This document shows, piece by piece, positions 1 through 7,770 of a stretch of DNA of 17,905 nt. The notes under the pieces were generated by a model, which saw only the letters and a list, made by a program, of their open reading frames with translations, searched no databases and was not told the origin of the DNA. Every line of letters begins with the position of its first letter. Position 1 is the stretch's first letter. The position numbers and the translations under genes are program-made. Origin of the DNA: JAZDJJ01 sp043804035 (GTDB lineage Bacteria > Bacteroidota > Bacteroidia > Palsa-948); NCBI GenBank assembly GCA_043804035.1, contig JAZDJJ010000002.1, positions 1 through 17,905 of the forward strand, read 5' to 3'.

Positions 1-528
1 TTACTCTCTGATGTCTATGCATCAAAACGTAATCTATATCAGTTGAGTTCAGCAGAAAAACAAAAGATAGTAGATGTCTCTTTAACAAAAACACCAACAG
101 CAAAAAATGCCGAAGCATTGCTGAGTTTGGTTTATGGAAATGAATATCCGCTACTCATTGAAAAATTAATTTTCTCAGATAGTTTGGCTGTGCTGAGATC
201 GGAAGCCAATATTGTTGCAAAAGACACTGTTGTTTTTCCTGATGATAACAAAAATCCATCTATGGTTGGTGAGCCAAGCCGAACCATCAATATCGTCCCC
301 AATCCCAACGATGGCAGTATGCAGGTATTTTACAATTTACAAAATCAATTATCTGCTATCTTTGAAATATATAATGTTGCAGGGCATAAAGTATTTAGTG
401 AAACATTAAATCCGGAAAATAAATATATCTTTGTCGCGCAACAACAATTACCTAATGGTGTTTATATGTATCGGGTTATTCAAAACGGAGCAGTGATAGC
501 AATAGATAAATTAGTAATTTTGAAATAA
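1..528 (+). CDS. C-terminal fragment of a secreted protein with a T9SS type A sorting domain
   Basis: The reading frame is open from the first base, so the gene begins outside the window; 175 codons and a TAA stop are visible. A TTG at 43 is an in-frame internal codon and not a convincing start. The last ~78 residues form a type A sorting domain (Por_Secre_tail, TIGR04183 type): an IVPNPNDG motif, a central IYNVAGHKVF strand, LPNGVYMYRV near the end, and a basic/hydrophobic tail LVILK. In this family the domain directs export through the type IX secretion system and is usually cleaved or used for surface attachment. The ~95 residues before it are not a domain I recognise. The gene is followed by a MITE-like element and then by porP/gldJ, but there is no sign of co-transcription. 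The passenger function cannot be read from this fragment. Confidence 0.85.
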   Translation, partial: LLSDVYASKRNLYQLSSAEKQKIVDVSLTKTPTAKNAEALLSLVYGNEYPLLIEKLIFSDSLAVLRSEANIVAKDTVVFPDDNKNPSMVGEPSRTINIVPNPNDGSMQVFYNLQNQLSAIFEIYNVAGHKVFSETLNPENKYIFVAQQQLPNGVYMYRVIQNGAVIAIDKLVILK

Positions 529-542
529 AATAATAATCAACA

Positions 543-732
543 TAGGACTTACGCAAAAATTAGGATAAGGATGAATTAATTCCGCCATTTATGGCGGAGA
601 AGAAACAAAATGATAACATGGACTTTGTCTCTGAGAAAAGGCAACCAAAAATGATTATACTAACCACTTATATTATTTGTTTAGATTAAATATTGTTTAA
701 TTTTATATGTGATATTTTTTGTGTAAGTCATA
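543..732. mobile_element. MITE-like non-coding element with 17-bp terminal inverted repeats
   Basis: The left end TAGGACTTACGCAAAAA (543-559) is matched at 15 of 17 positions by the reverse complement of TTTTTGTGTAAGTCATA (716-732). Both outer ends carry TA, which fits either a TA target duplication or ends that include TA. The 190-bp body has no open frame of useful size and contains a short palindrome (581-598). From memory, ends reading GGACTTACGCA are common on small insertion sequences in several phyla. The size and lack of coding capacity point to a MITE mobilised by a transposase encoded elsewhere. It fills most of the 259-bp gap between the partial cargo gene and porP, so the porP promoter must lie in or just after it. 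Exact ends are inferred. Confidence 0.6.
571..599 (+). repeat. Short palindromic repeat, family 1 copy A
   Basis: The core is a perfect 8-bp stem, TCCGCCAT / ATGGCGGA with a TT loop (581-598), preceded by ATGAATTAAT. The same 29-bp module occurs in inverse orientation at 9224-9252 (27 of 29 identical), and a third diverged copy lies at 8945-8968. It sits inside the 543-732 element. Confidence 0.7.
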
Positions 733-787
733 GAATTATTAAAAATATTTTTTTTGTATTGTAGTTATATTCATATCTTACTTTAAT

Positions 788-1747
788 ATGAAAAGAAAAA
801 TCGGTATTTTTATTTTTGCGATAACATTCTTGTGTTTTGAAAATAATATTCAAGCACAGGATCCGCATTTTACCCAGTTTTATGCGAACCCAATTTATTT
901 AAATCCTGCTTTTGCCGGCAGTCATCGTTGTATGAGAATAATTTTTAATTATCGTAATCAATGGCCTAATATTACAGGAACATTTGTTACTACTAGTTTT
1001 TCTCTTGATACACGTGTTGAGGCTCTTGCCGGAGGACTTGGAATTCATTTTCTGAATGATAAAGCAGGACAATCAACTATCACTAACACACGATTTAGTG
1101 GTATGTATGCTTATCAACTTGCTCTTTCACGTGAATTTTCTCTTGCTTTTGGACTTGAGATAACTTACGGTCAAAAAAAATTAGATTGGTCTAAATTAAA
1201 TTTCGGAGATATGATTGATCCGAAATATGGATTTATTTTTAATACGATGGAAGTCAAGAATCGTGATAATGTTTCTTATCCCGATTTTTCTGCGGGGATT
1301 TTGGGATTCAGTAAAAGAGTATATGCAGGACTTGCAGCATTCCATTTAACAGAACCCCAAGAAGCGTTTATCGGAGATAACAGCATATTGCCTATGAAAT
1401 ATACGGGACATATAGGTGCTATGATTCCTTTAGATGGAAGAAACGGTCAGTCCAATATTTCTCCTAATATTATTTATCAGCAACAAGCAGATTTTCGTGA
1501 ACTGAATTTAGGAGTTTATCTTATGAGAGGTGCTATTGTTGGTGGATTATGGTACCGTAATCAGGATGCTGTGGTTATGCTTGTTGGCTTTCATCAGGAC
1601 CCTGTAAGGATGGGATATAGTTACGATATTACTGTTTCAAAATTAGGTATTGTTACAGCAGGTTCTCACGAAATTTCTTTTCAGTTATTGTTTAAGTGCA
1701 AACATAAACGCAAAAGATTCAGAACGGTAAGTTGCCCGTCATTCTAA
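788..1747 (+). CDS. porP: PorP/SprF family T9SS outer-membrane protein
   Basis: A 319-residue protein with a signal peptide (MKRK, then a hydrophobic stretch ending in NIQAQ at residues 20-24). The family's hallmark mature N-terminus follows directly: DPHFTQFYANPIYLNPAFAG, residues 25-44. The rest is rich in alternating beta-strand patterns, as expected of an outer-membrane barrel of the PorP/SprF type (TIGR03519). Members serve either as a core T9SS component (PorP) or as dedicated partners of particular surface adhesins (SprF). Here the next gene, 19 bp downstream, is gldJ, so the two probably form an operon and a core T9SS/gliding role is favoured over an adhesin-specific one. No type B sorting-domain adhesin, the usual SprF partner, is seen directly upstream. 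The ATG at 788 places the signal peptide correctly. The C-terminus (KCKHKRKRFRTVSCPSF) is unusually basic. Confidence 0.9.
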   Translation: MKRKIGIFIFAITFLCFENNIQAQDPHFTQFYANPIYLNPAFAGSHRCMRIIFNYRNQWPNITGTFVTTSFSLDTRVEALAGGLGIHFLNDKAGQSTITNTRFSGMYAYQLALSREFSLAFGLEITYGQKKLDWSKLNFGDMIDPKYGFIFNTMEVKNRDNVSYPDFSAGILGFSKRVYAGLAAFHLTEPQEAFIGDNSILPMKYTGHIGAMIPLDGRNGQSNISPNIIYQQQADFRELNLGVYLMRGAIVGGLWYRNQDAVVMLVGFHQDPVRMGYSYDITVSKLGIVTAGSHEISFQLLFKCKHKRKRFRTVSCPSF

Positions 1748-1766
1748 TTCATAAAATATTTAAAAT

Positions 1767-3356
1767 ATGAAAACACTCATAAAAATTTTCAAAGTAGTAC
1801 TTTTCTTCGGAGGAGTACTTTTTTTTGCATCATGCGGAAAAGAAACTTCGCCAATCACCGGATGGAATTATAATGATGCTAACAATGGTGGATTTGAAGT
1901 TTTACCATATTCGGAACAAGAAACAGGTCCCGGTCTTGTTTTGATTGAAGGTGGTAGCTTTGCAATGGGGCGAGTAGAACAAGATGTAAATTACGAATGG
2001 AATACTGTTCCCCGAAGAATTACCGTTTCTTCTTTTTATATTGATGAAACCGAAATCAGAAATTTGGATTATTTGGAATATCTCCATTGGCTTTCCAGAA
2101 TTTATTCTACTGATGAAACTTTTTATGAAATTTATAAGAGAGCGTTACCCGATACATTGGCATGGCGTTCTCGTTTAGGATATAACGATCCTTATGTAGA
2201 TTACTACTTGCGTCATCCTGCATACAGAGATTATCCTGTCGTTGGAGTGAATTGGTTACAAGCAAGTGATTTCTGCGTATGGCGTACAGATCGTGTGAAT
2301 GAATATATTCTTATTCGTGAAGGTATTCTTGATTGGGATTTGGGACAAAGTTTGGCTAACAACTTTAACACTGATGCATATTTTGCCGGTAAATACGAAG
2401 GCGTTATCAGGCAATCTATTCCTCGCCCTGACGGAACAGAGCGAAAAGTCCGGATGGAAGATGGAATTCTTTTACCAAGATATCGCCTGCCTACCGAAGC
2501 TGAATGGGAGTTTGCGGCTTATGGTTTAATAGGTAATACAATAGAAGGTCGTATCCTTGAAAGACGGCTTTATCCTTGGAATGGACACGCGGTTCGTAAT
2601 CCTAATGATAAATTCATCGGTGATTTTCTTGGCAACTTTGTTAATATAGGTGGCGATTATATGGGTATTGCAGGACGATTGAACGATGCTGCTGATGTTA
2701 CTGCACCGGTTTATTCTTATTGGCCCAATGATTATGGTTTATATAATATGGCTGGCAATGTGAGTGAATGGGTGATGGATGTTTATCGTCCGGTTACTTA
2801 TATGGACATGGATGATTTCAGACCTTTCAGAGGCAATGTGTTTCAAACAGCCATGAAAGATGAAGACGGTATAATGGTTGACCAGGGTGATTCGTTGCTT
2901 TATGATGCAGATAGTAATTTGATCAGCCGCCCAGGATTAGTGAAAATGAGAAATGTGAGTATTACCGAAAAAGAAGACAAATTGGACGAACGTAGAAATT
3001 ATAAATATGCTGATAACATTAATTACCGTGAAGGTGATATAAGGTCCAGTATATTTTATGATAATGAAGATTATGCTGGTACTAATACTATTGAAACGGA
3101 GAACATTAGAATGTTTCAGTTTCCGGTAGAGCAATCTAAGAGAAGTGGCGCCAACAGTAGAGAATCTTACCAAATGTCTTTAATCAATGATAAAGCCCAT
3201 GTGTATAAAGGTGGCTCATGGAAAGATAGAGCATATTGGATGGTTCCAGGCACAAGGCGCTTTTTGGATCAGCGACAAGCAACAGCATACATTGGGTTTC
3301 GTTGTTCAATGGCAAGAGTGGGAAGTCCAATTGGACTTGGAGGGAAAAAAAAGTAA
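1767..3356 (+). CDS. gldJ: Gliding motility / T9SS lipoprotein GldJ
   Basis: A 529-residue lipoprotein. A basic start and hydrophobic stretch lead into a lipobox FASC with the lipidated cysteine at residue 23. The remainder is an FGE-sulfatase-type fold: EGGSFAMGRVEQD near residue 60, SFYIDETEIRNLDYLEYL near 91, RLPTEAEWEFAAYG near 240, GNVSEWVMDVY near 330, YKGGSW near 480 and YIGFRCSMAR near 508. The segments GWNYND...EQETGPGLV, LPDTLAWRSRLGYND, YLRHPAY and VNWLQA match GldJ better than GldK/PorK as I recall those sequences. In Flavobacterium, GldJ is an outer-membrane lipoprotein needed for gliding and for stability of the T9SS (GldK); it is not an enzyme. It probably shares a transcript with porP and is followed by a strong hairpin terminator at 3389-3425. 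The ATG at 1767 gives a complete lipoprotein signal peptide. Confidence 0.9.
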   Translation: MKTLIKIFKVVLFFGGVLFFASCGKETSPITGWNYNDANNGGFEVLPYSEQETGPGLVLIEGGSFAMGRVEQDVNYEWNTVPRRITVSSFYIDETEIRNLDYLEYLHWLSRIYSTDETFYEIYKRALPDTLAWRSRLGYNDPYVDYYLRHPAYRDYPVVGVNWLQASDFCVWRTDRVNEYILIREGILDWDLGQSLANNFNTDAYFAGKYEGVIRQSIPRPDGTERKVRMEDGILLPRYRLPTEAEWEFAAYGLIGNTIEGRILERRLYPWNGHAVRNPNDKFIGDFLGNFVNIGGDYMGIAGRLNDAADVTAPVYSYWPNDYGLYNMAGNVSEWVMDVYRPVTYMDMDDFRPFRGNVFQTAMKDEDGIMVDQGDSLLYDADSNLISRPGLVKMRNVSITEKEDKLDERRNYKYADNINYREGDIRSSIFYDNEDYAGTNTIETENIRMFQFPVEQSKRSGANSRESYQMSLINDKAHVYKGGSWKDRAYWMVPGTRRFLDQRQATAYIGFRCSMARVGSPIGLGGKKK

Positions 3357-3388
3357 GAGAAAATAAATATTACTAATAACAAAAAATT

Positions 3389-3425
3389 AAATCCCGACCT
3401 TGAGAAATCAGGAGCGGGATTTTTT
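3389..3425 (+). terminator. Rho-independent terminator after gldJ
   Basis: An 8-bp perfect stem AAATCCCG (3389-3396) / CGGGATTT (3415-3422), with some further pairing inside the loop, runs into six T's (3420-3425). It lies 33 bp after the gldJ stop and would end the porP-gldJ transcript. Confidence 0.85.
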
Positions 3426-3456
3426 GTATCTATTTTTCTTTACTATATTAAAAAAT

Positions 3457-3561
3457 GGCATTGTTAATTTGGTATAGATTTTTAGATTGCTTCGGTCGTT
3501 CCTCCCTGCGAACCATGAGGAACGAAATGGGAAGCCATCCCTATACTTATTTAACAATACC
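3457..3561. repeat. Long imperfect hairpin repeat (~105 bp) upstream of murF
   Basis: Outer arms GGCATTGTTAA (3457-3467) and TTAACAATACC (3551-3561) pair at 10 of 11 positions. Further in, GTATAG (3472-3477) pairs with CTATAC (3541-3546). The inner stem TCGTTCCTC (3496-3504) / GAGGAACGA (3517-3525) is perfect. The GATTGCTTC segment (3485-3493) is nearly complementary to GAAGCCATC (3531-3539). Together these fold into one interrupted hairpin with no coding potential. This is the form of a palindromic dispersed repeat (MITE- or REP-like). It ends about 26 bp before the preferred murF ATG, so it lies in the murF leader or promoter region. Confidence 0.65.
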
Positions 3562-3586
3562 TAAAAAATAAGTGGCTCATTTTCTT

Positions 3587-4894
3587 ATGGCATATAATCA
3601 GTATCCCGATATTTCGGAACTCTATTCTCTCTATCAAAAATATTCTGTCATTACAATAGACAGCAGGAAAACATCATCTGATTCTATTTTCTTTGCTTTA
3701 AAGGGAGATAATTTTAATGGCAATCAGTTTGCAGAATCAGCATTGAATGGCGGATGTTGTTACGCGATTATTGATGAGGAAAAATTTTGTAAAGGAGATA
3801 AATACATATTGGTAAAAAATGTTTTGTCATCCTTGCAAGATCTGGCAAAATATCACCGAAAGCAACTGAATATTCCGATATTATGTATTACGGGAAGTAA
3901 TGGAAAAACAACAACCAAAGATTTAATACAATGTGTTCTGTCAAAAAAATATAACATACTCGCCACTACTGGTAACTTGAACAATCACATAGGTGTTCCG
4001 CTTACTCTTCTTTCCATTAAAAAAAATATTCAAGTTGCAATCATAGAAATAGGTGCGAATCATATTGGCGAAATTTCTTCGTTGTGTGAAATGGCACAAC
4101 CCGATTACGGATTAATTACAAATATCGGTAAAGCGCATTTGGGAGAGTTTGGTGGTTTTGAAAATGTGATAAAAGCAAAATCGGAATTGTATCAGTATCT
4201 AAAAAAGAACAAGAAGAAAATTTTTTTAAATTCCGGTAATCCGCTGCTGATTTCTTTATCGGAAGGCATAGATAAAATTAACTACGATACAATTTCCACC
4301 TGCTCGTTACAAGAGGCATCTCCTTTTCTGAAAATACAATTTGATGACCAGATTATTTTTTCTCAATTGATTGGCACTTACAATCTTGAAAATATCGCTT
4401 CGGCAATTTGTGTAGGAAAATATTTCTGTGTTGAAAATGAAAAGATAAAACAGGCGATAGAAAAATATATTCCTTCCAATAATCGTTCGCAGATTTTAAA
4501 AAAAGGAAATAATACAATTGTACTGGATATCTACAATGCAAATCCCGTCAGTATGCGAGTTGCAATAGAAAATTTTTCAACGATGAACGGAGAAAATAAA
4601 ATTTTAATTCTCGGAGATATGCTTGAGCTGGGAAATTATTCCGCTAATGAGCATCAAGAAATTCTGAAATTAATAATGAATAATAATTTTGAAAGAGTAA
4701 TTCTTGTAGGGAAAAATTTTATGAATGCCGCTTCTGAAATCAAATTTTCTGTCAGAGAAAAATTTTTCTTCAATACTTCTGATGAACTTGTACATGATAT
4801 TCAAAACATTCCGTCATTACAAAACAAATCTTCTTTTATCCTTATTAAAGGTTCGCGCGGAATAAAATTAGAGAAAGTGATGGAGTATTTATAG
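3587..4894 (+). CDS. murF: UDP-N-acetylmuramoyl-tripeptide--D-alanyl-D-alanine ligase (MurF)
   Basis: MurF is the cytoplasmic ATP-dependent Mur ligase that adds D-Ala-D-Ala to UDP-MurNAc-tripeptide, completing the peptidoglycan precursor. The 435-residue product shows the N-terminal substrate-binding part (TIDSRKTSSDSIFFAL), the ATP loop GSNGKTT at residues 103-109, NNHIGVPLTLL, EIGANHIGEI, NIGKAHLGEFGG, the C-terminal-domain signature DIYNANPVSM (about 314-323) and ILILGDMLELG (339-349). Length fits the family (452 in E. coli). I prefer the ATG at 3587; a GTG at 3572 would add five residues and nearly abut the upstream hairpin repeat. From memory, murF also neighbours gldJ in Flavobacterium, so the context looks conserved. 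Here the terminator and repeat between them argue for a separate transcript. The stop lies 2 nt from the stop of the convergent dehydrogenase gene. Confidence 0.95.
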   Translation: MAYNQYPDISELYSLYQKYSVITIDSRKTSSDSIFFALKGDNFNGNQFAESALNGGCCYAIIDEEKFCKGDKYILVKNVLSSLQDLAKYHRKQLNIPILCITGSNGKTTTKDLIQCVLSKKYNILATTGNLNNHIGVPLTLLSIKKNIQVAIIEIGANHIGEISSLCEMAQPDYGLITNIGKAHLGEFGGFENVIKAKSELYQYLKKNKKKIFLNSGNPLLISLSEGIDKINYDTISTCSLQEASPFLKIQFDDQIIFSQLIGTYNLENIASAICVGKYFCVENEKIKQAIEKYIPSNNRSQILKKGNNTIVLDIYNANPVSMRVAIENFSTMNGENKILILGDMLELGNYSANEHQEILKLIMNNNFERVILVGKNFMNAASEIKFSVREKFFFNTSDELVHDIQNIPSLQNKSSFILIKGSRGIKLEKVMEYL

Positions 4895-4896
4895 TA

Positions 4897-6036
4897 TCAT
4901 GAAAGCACTGCTCTTGAAATAACTATTTTCTGCACTTCTGTTGTTCCTTCGTATATCTGAGTAATCTTTGCATCACGAAAAAGACGTTCCACATGATATT
5001 CTTTTACATAGCCATATCCGCCATGAATCTGTATTGCTTCGGTTGTTGTTTCCATTGCCACTCGTGAAGCAAAAACTTTTGCTATTGCGCTTGCAGTACC
5101 GTAATCCAAATGTTGGTCTTTCATCCATGCGGCTTTCAAACAAAGCAGTCGTGCAGCTTCAATTTCAGTTGCCATATCTGCCAGTTTGAACTGGATGGCT
5201 TGATGCTGCGATAATGTTTTTCCGAATGTCTTTCTTTCTTTTGAATAAGCAAGGGCTAATTGGTATGCGCCAGAAGCAATGCCCAACGCTTGTGCAGCAA
5301 TTCCGATTCTTCCACCTGCCAATGTTTTCATAGCAAACTTAAAACCAAAACCATCTTCACCAATGCGATTTTCTTTCGGAACTTTTACATCGGTAAACAT
5401 AATAGGATGAGTATCTGAACCGCGTATTCCAAGTTTGTTTTCTTTTTTTCCAACTGTAACTCCTGCCAATGTTTTTTCTACTATAAAAGTATTGATGCCC
5501 CGATGTTTGGCTTCGGTATTTGATTGCGCTACCACTAAATAAACTGATGCAGAGTTTCCGTTTGTAATCCAATTTTTTGTTCCGTTCAGTAAATAATAAT
5601 CGCCTTTATCAATTGCAGTAGTGTGCTGACGAGTGGCATCTGAACCAGATTCGGGTTCTGAAAGACAAAATGCTCCGATGATTTCGCCTTTGGCAAGCGG
5701 TACGAGATATTTTTGTTTTTGTTCTTCTGTTCCAAATGTCTCAATTCCCCAGCAAACCAACGAATTATTTACCGACATTATCACTGAGCAAGAAGCATCT
5801 ACTTTAGAAATTTCTTCCATTGCAAGCACATAAGAAATTGTATCCATGCCTCCACCACCATATTTCGGATCTACCATCATACCAAGGAACCCCAACTGCC
5901 CGAGTTGTTTTATTTCTTCTGTGGGAAATTTTTGATTTTCATCACGCTCAATTACTCCGGGAAGTAAAACTTCATGGGCAAAATCCCGAGCGGCTTTTTG
6001 TACGGTAAGTTGTTCTTCTGAAAGATGGAATTTCAT
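4897..6036 (-). CDS. Acyl-CoA dehydrogenase, short-chain (butyryl-CoA) type
   Basis: A 379-residue FAD enzyme that makes the alpha-beta double bond in acyl-CoA, in beta-oxidation or, run in reverse, in butyrate-type fermentation. All three family domains are present: N-terminal helices; the middle beta domain with CLSEPESGSDA (residues 124-134), NGTKNWITNG and NKLGIRGSDT; and the C-terminal helical domain with RIGIAAQALG, YSKERKTFGK, QIHGGYGY and RLFRDAKITQIYEGT. Glu363 in IYEGT is in the position of the catalytic base of short- and medium-chain enzymes. The exact chain length cannot be read from sequence. No electron-transfer flavoprotein genes are adjacent. A TACATTTG box lies 27 bp upstream of the start. 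The gene is divergent from anmK and convergent with murF. Confidence 0.93.
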   Translation of the reverse strand: MKFHLSEEQLTVQKAARDFAHEVLLPGVIERDENQKFPTEEIKQLGQLGFLGMMVDPKYGGGGMDTISYVLAMEEISKVDASCSVIMSVNNSLVCWGIETFGTEEQKQKYLVPLAKGEIIGAFCLSEPESGSDATRQHTTAIDKGDYYLLNGTKNWITNGNSASVYLVVAQSNTEAKHRGINTFIVEKTLAGVTVGKKENKLGIRGSDTHPIMFTDVKVPKENRIGEDGFGFKFAMKTLAGGRIGIAAQALGIASGAYQLALAYSKERKTFGKTLSQHQAIQFKLADMATEIEAARLLCLKAAWMKDQHLDYGTASAIAKVFASRVAMETTTEAIQIHGGYGYVKEYHVERLFRDAKITQIYEGTTEVQKIVISRAVLS

Positions 6037-6062
6037 ATTTAAAATGAATTATAAATTTTGTG

Positions 6063-6070
6063 CAAATGTA
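6063..6070 (-). promoter_or_regulatory. Candidate Bacteroidota -7 box for the acyl-CoA dehydrogenase gene
   Basis: On the minus strand this reads TACATTTG, an exact match to the TAnnTTTG -7 consensus of Bacteroidota promoters. It lies in the 63-bp gap between the divergent dehydrogenase and anmK starts and would give a ~20-nt leader. The nearest TTTG that could act as the -33 element (minus strand of 6097-6100) is 26 bp away, longer than usual. No equally good box was found for anmK. Confidence 0.4.
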
Positions 6071-6099
6071 GTAATTTTACTTTCATAAAAAATTAACAA

Positions 6100-7200
6100 A
6101 TGAAAAAGTATAATGTAATTGGTGTGATGTCAGGCACTTCTCTGGACGGATTGGATTTGGCATATTGCACTTTCGGAAAGAGAAATAAAAAAAATACTAC
6201 AACAAATTCGTTCTCTGGTGAATGGGAATACAAAATTCATCAGGCAAAAACACTTCGGTATTCATCTTATTGGAAAAATAAATTAATGTATGCACATAAA
6301 TTATCCTCACAAAAGTTGACACTTTTTGATAGAGAGTATGGATATTTTATAGGAGAAGAAATAAAAAAATTTATTCTACAAAATCATCTTCATCCTAATT
6401 TTGTTTCTTCGCATGGACATACTATTTTTCATCAGCCGGAAAAAAAGGTTACTCTTCAAATTGGAAATGGAGCAACTATTTCAGAAGTATGCGGACTACC
6501 CGTTGTATGCGACTTTCGCACTGGTGATGTGGCGCTTGGCGGACAGGGCGCACCATTAGTGCCAATTGCCGACAAACTATTATTTTCTGAATATACATTT
6601 TGTTTAAACCTTGGCGGATTTGCCAATATTTCATACGATAATAAAAAAAGAAACAGAGTTGCTTTTGACATTTGTCCGGCAAATATTGTTCTAAATTATC
6701 TTAGCAGTTTAGCGGGAAAAGAATTTGATAGGGATGGAAAAATGGCAGCGAGAGGAAAAATTAATTTATCGTTGTTTAATAAATTAAACTCTATTTCATT
6801 TTACAAAAAAGAGCCGCCAAAATCTTTGGGACGCGAATGGGTAGAGAAAAATATTTTTCCGATATTGAACTCACATAAAATTCCGATTAAAGACAAACTC
6901 TGTACTTTTTGTGAACATATCGCTTTTCAGATTTCCAAAATAATTAACTTGCCACACACCACACACCATTCATTAATTCTTGTTACCGGTGGAGGTGCGC
7001 TTAATAAATTTTTAATGAAAAGAATAATAAAAAATGGAAAAATTAAAATAAAAATTCCTGAACAAAAAATAATAAAATATAAAGAAGCAGTTGCTTTTTC
7101 TTTTTTAGGTGTGTTAAGAATAAGAAATGAAATAAATATTTTAAAAAGTGTTACCGGAGCCGAAAGAGACAGCATCGGAGGAACTCTTTACGAAACTTAA
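6100..7200 (+). CDS. anmK: Anhydro-N-acetylmuramic acid kinase (AnmK)
   Basis: AnmK hydrolyses and phosphorylates 1,6-anhydro-MurNAc to MurNAc-6-phosphate, a step in recycling the cell's own peptidoglycan. The 366-residue length fits the family. Diagnostic motifs are the N-terminal phosphate loop GVMSGTSLDGLDL (residues 8-20), SSHGHTIFHQP, QIGNGATISE, CDFRTGDVALGGQGAPLVP with the catalytic Asp expected here, LNLGGFANIS, the DRDGKMAARG stretch, SLGREW, and the C-terminal VTGGGALN (about 295-302). The partner murQ (etherase) is not in the window. The stop codon overlaps by 4 nt the stop of the convergent Lys-rich gene, and no terminator lies between them. Confidence 0.93.
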   Translation: MKKYNVIGVMSGTSLDGLDLAYCTFGKRNKKNTTTNSFSGEWEYKIHQAKTLRYSSYWKNKLMYAHKLSSQKLTLFDREYGYFIGEEIKKFILQNHLHPNFVSSHGHTIFHQPEKKVTLQIGNGATISEVCGLPVVCDFRTGDVALGGQGAPLVPIADKLLFSEYTFCLNLGGFANISYDNKKRNRVAFDICPANIVLNYLSSLAGKEFDRDGKMAARGKINLSLFNKLNSISFYKKEPPKSLGREWVEKNIFPILNSHKIPIKDKLCTFCEHIAFQISKIINLPHTTHHSLILVTGGGALNKFLMKRIIKNGKIKIKIPEQKIIKYKEAVAFSFLGVLRIRNEINILKSVTGAERDSIGGTLYET

Positions 7201-7724
7201 AACTTTGGCTCTTCATATAAGAACTCGTCTTCACCATTCTCTTCACCGTTCTCTTCATCGTTCATTTCATCGTTCACTTCATCGTTTTCTTTATCATTAT
7301 TATCAATAATTGGATCGTCAAATTTTTCCGGTTCTTTTTCCTCTTTGAAAAATTCTTCTTCCTCTTGTTTTTTTTCATCTTCGTGAATGTAAGGGGACAT
7401 CCATACCTTAATATCCTTGCATTTTGTTTTCACTGTGGACTCTTTTATGGATTTGCTTTTCTTCTTGCTCACAGTAGGTTGTGGCTTTGTTTTCTTTTTG
7501 CTCACAGCAAGTTGTGACTTTGTTTTCTTTTTGCTCACAGTAGGTTGTGGCTTTGTTTTCTTTTTACTCACAGCAAGTTGTGGCTTTGTTTTCTTTTTGC
7601 TCACAGCAAGTTGTGATTTTGTTTTCTTTTTGCTCACAGCAAGTTGTGGCTTTGTTTTCTTTTTAGCCATAAGCATACGTGAAGTTTTTTTTAATTTTTT
7701 CTTTTTTGATTTAGATTTTTTCAT
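7197..7724 (-). CDS. Bipolar low-complexity protein: Lys-rich 11-residue repeats and acidic tail
   Basis: No family recognised. The 175-residue product has three parts. First is a very basic start (MKKSKSKKKKLKK). Second is a block of about seven 11-residue repeats, consensus SKKKTKPQLAV with P/S and LA/PT variants, encoded by a 33-bp tandem repeat. Third, after a short ordinary linker (KCKDIKVWMSPYIHED), comes a strongly acidic tail (EEEEFF, then NDE/ENGE units) encoded by a 12-bp repeat. There is no signal peptide or membrane segment, so it is presumably cytoplasmic. The Lys-repeat part resembles histone-H1-like or nucleoid-associated basic tails, so nucleic-acid binding is a reasonable inference but is not shown. 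I choose the ATG at 7724; a TTG two codons earlier (7730) is also in frame. An exact TATTTTTG promoter box lies about 47 bp upstream. Repeat number is probably variable between strains. Confidence 0.7.
   Translation of the reverse strand: MKKSKSKKKKLKKTSRMLMAKKKTKPQLAVSKKKTKSQLAVSKKKTKPQLAVSKKKTKPQPTVSKKKTKSQLAVSKKKTKPQPTVSKKKSKSIKESTVKTKCKDIKVWMSPYIHEDEKKQEEEEFFKEEKEPEKFDDPIIDNNDKENDEVNDEMNDEENGEENGEDEFLYEEPKF
7230..7301 (-). repeat. 12-bp tandem repeat encoding the acidic tail
   Basis: Six adjacent 12-bp units on the plus strand, from TTCACCATTCTC through TTCATCGTTCAT to TTTATCATTATT. They encode four-residue units such as ENGE and NDEV/NDEM in the Lys-rich/acidic protein. The period is a multiple of 3, so copy changes keep the frame. 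Confidence 0.85.
7461..7665 (-). repeat. 33-bp tandem repeat encoding the Lys-rich block
   Basis: The marker CTCACAG recurs at 7468, 7501, 7534, 7567 (as ACTCACAG), 7600 and 7633, exactly 33 bp apart. Units differ at only a few positions (for example GTAGG or GCAAG, GTGGC or GTGAC/GTGAT). Each encodes SKKKTK(P/S)Q(L/P)(A/T)V. Near-identity implies recent expansion by slippage or unequal crossing-over. There are no unique spacers, so it is not a CRISPR array. Confidence 0.9.
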
Positions 7725-7770
7725 AAACAAAAGGTTGGCATATATTCTGATTTTATTTAAGTTTGAAATA

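Noticed and set aside
1767..3356. Annotation as formylglycine-generating enzyme or as GldK/PorK
   Set aside because: The lipobox and T9SS neighbour argue against a sulfatase-maturing enzyme, and the N-terminal half matches GldJ-type motifs (EQETGPGLV, LPDTLAWRSRLGYN) rather than GldK.
7461..7665. Possible CRISPR array (regular 33-bp spacing)
   Set aside because: Units abut directly with no unique spacers and encode an in-frame protein repeat. No cas genes are nearby.
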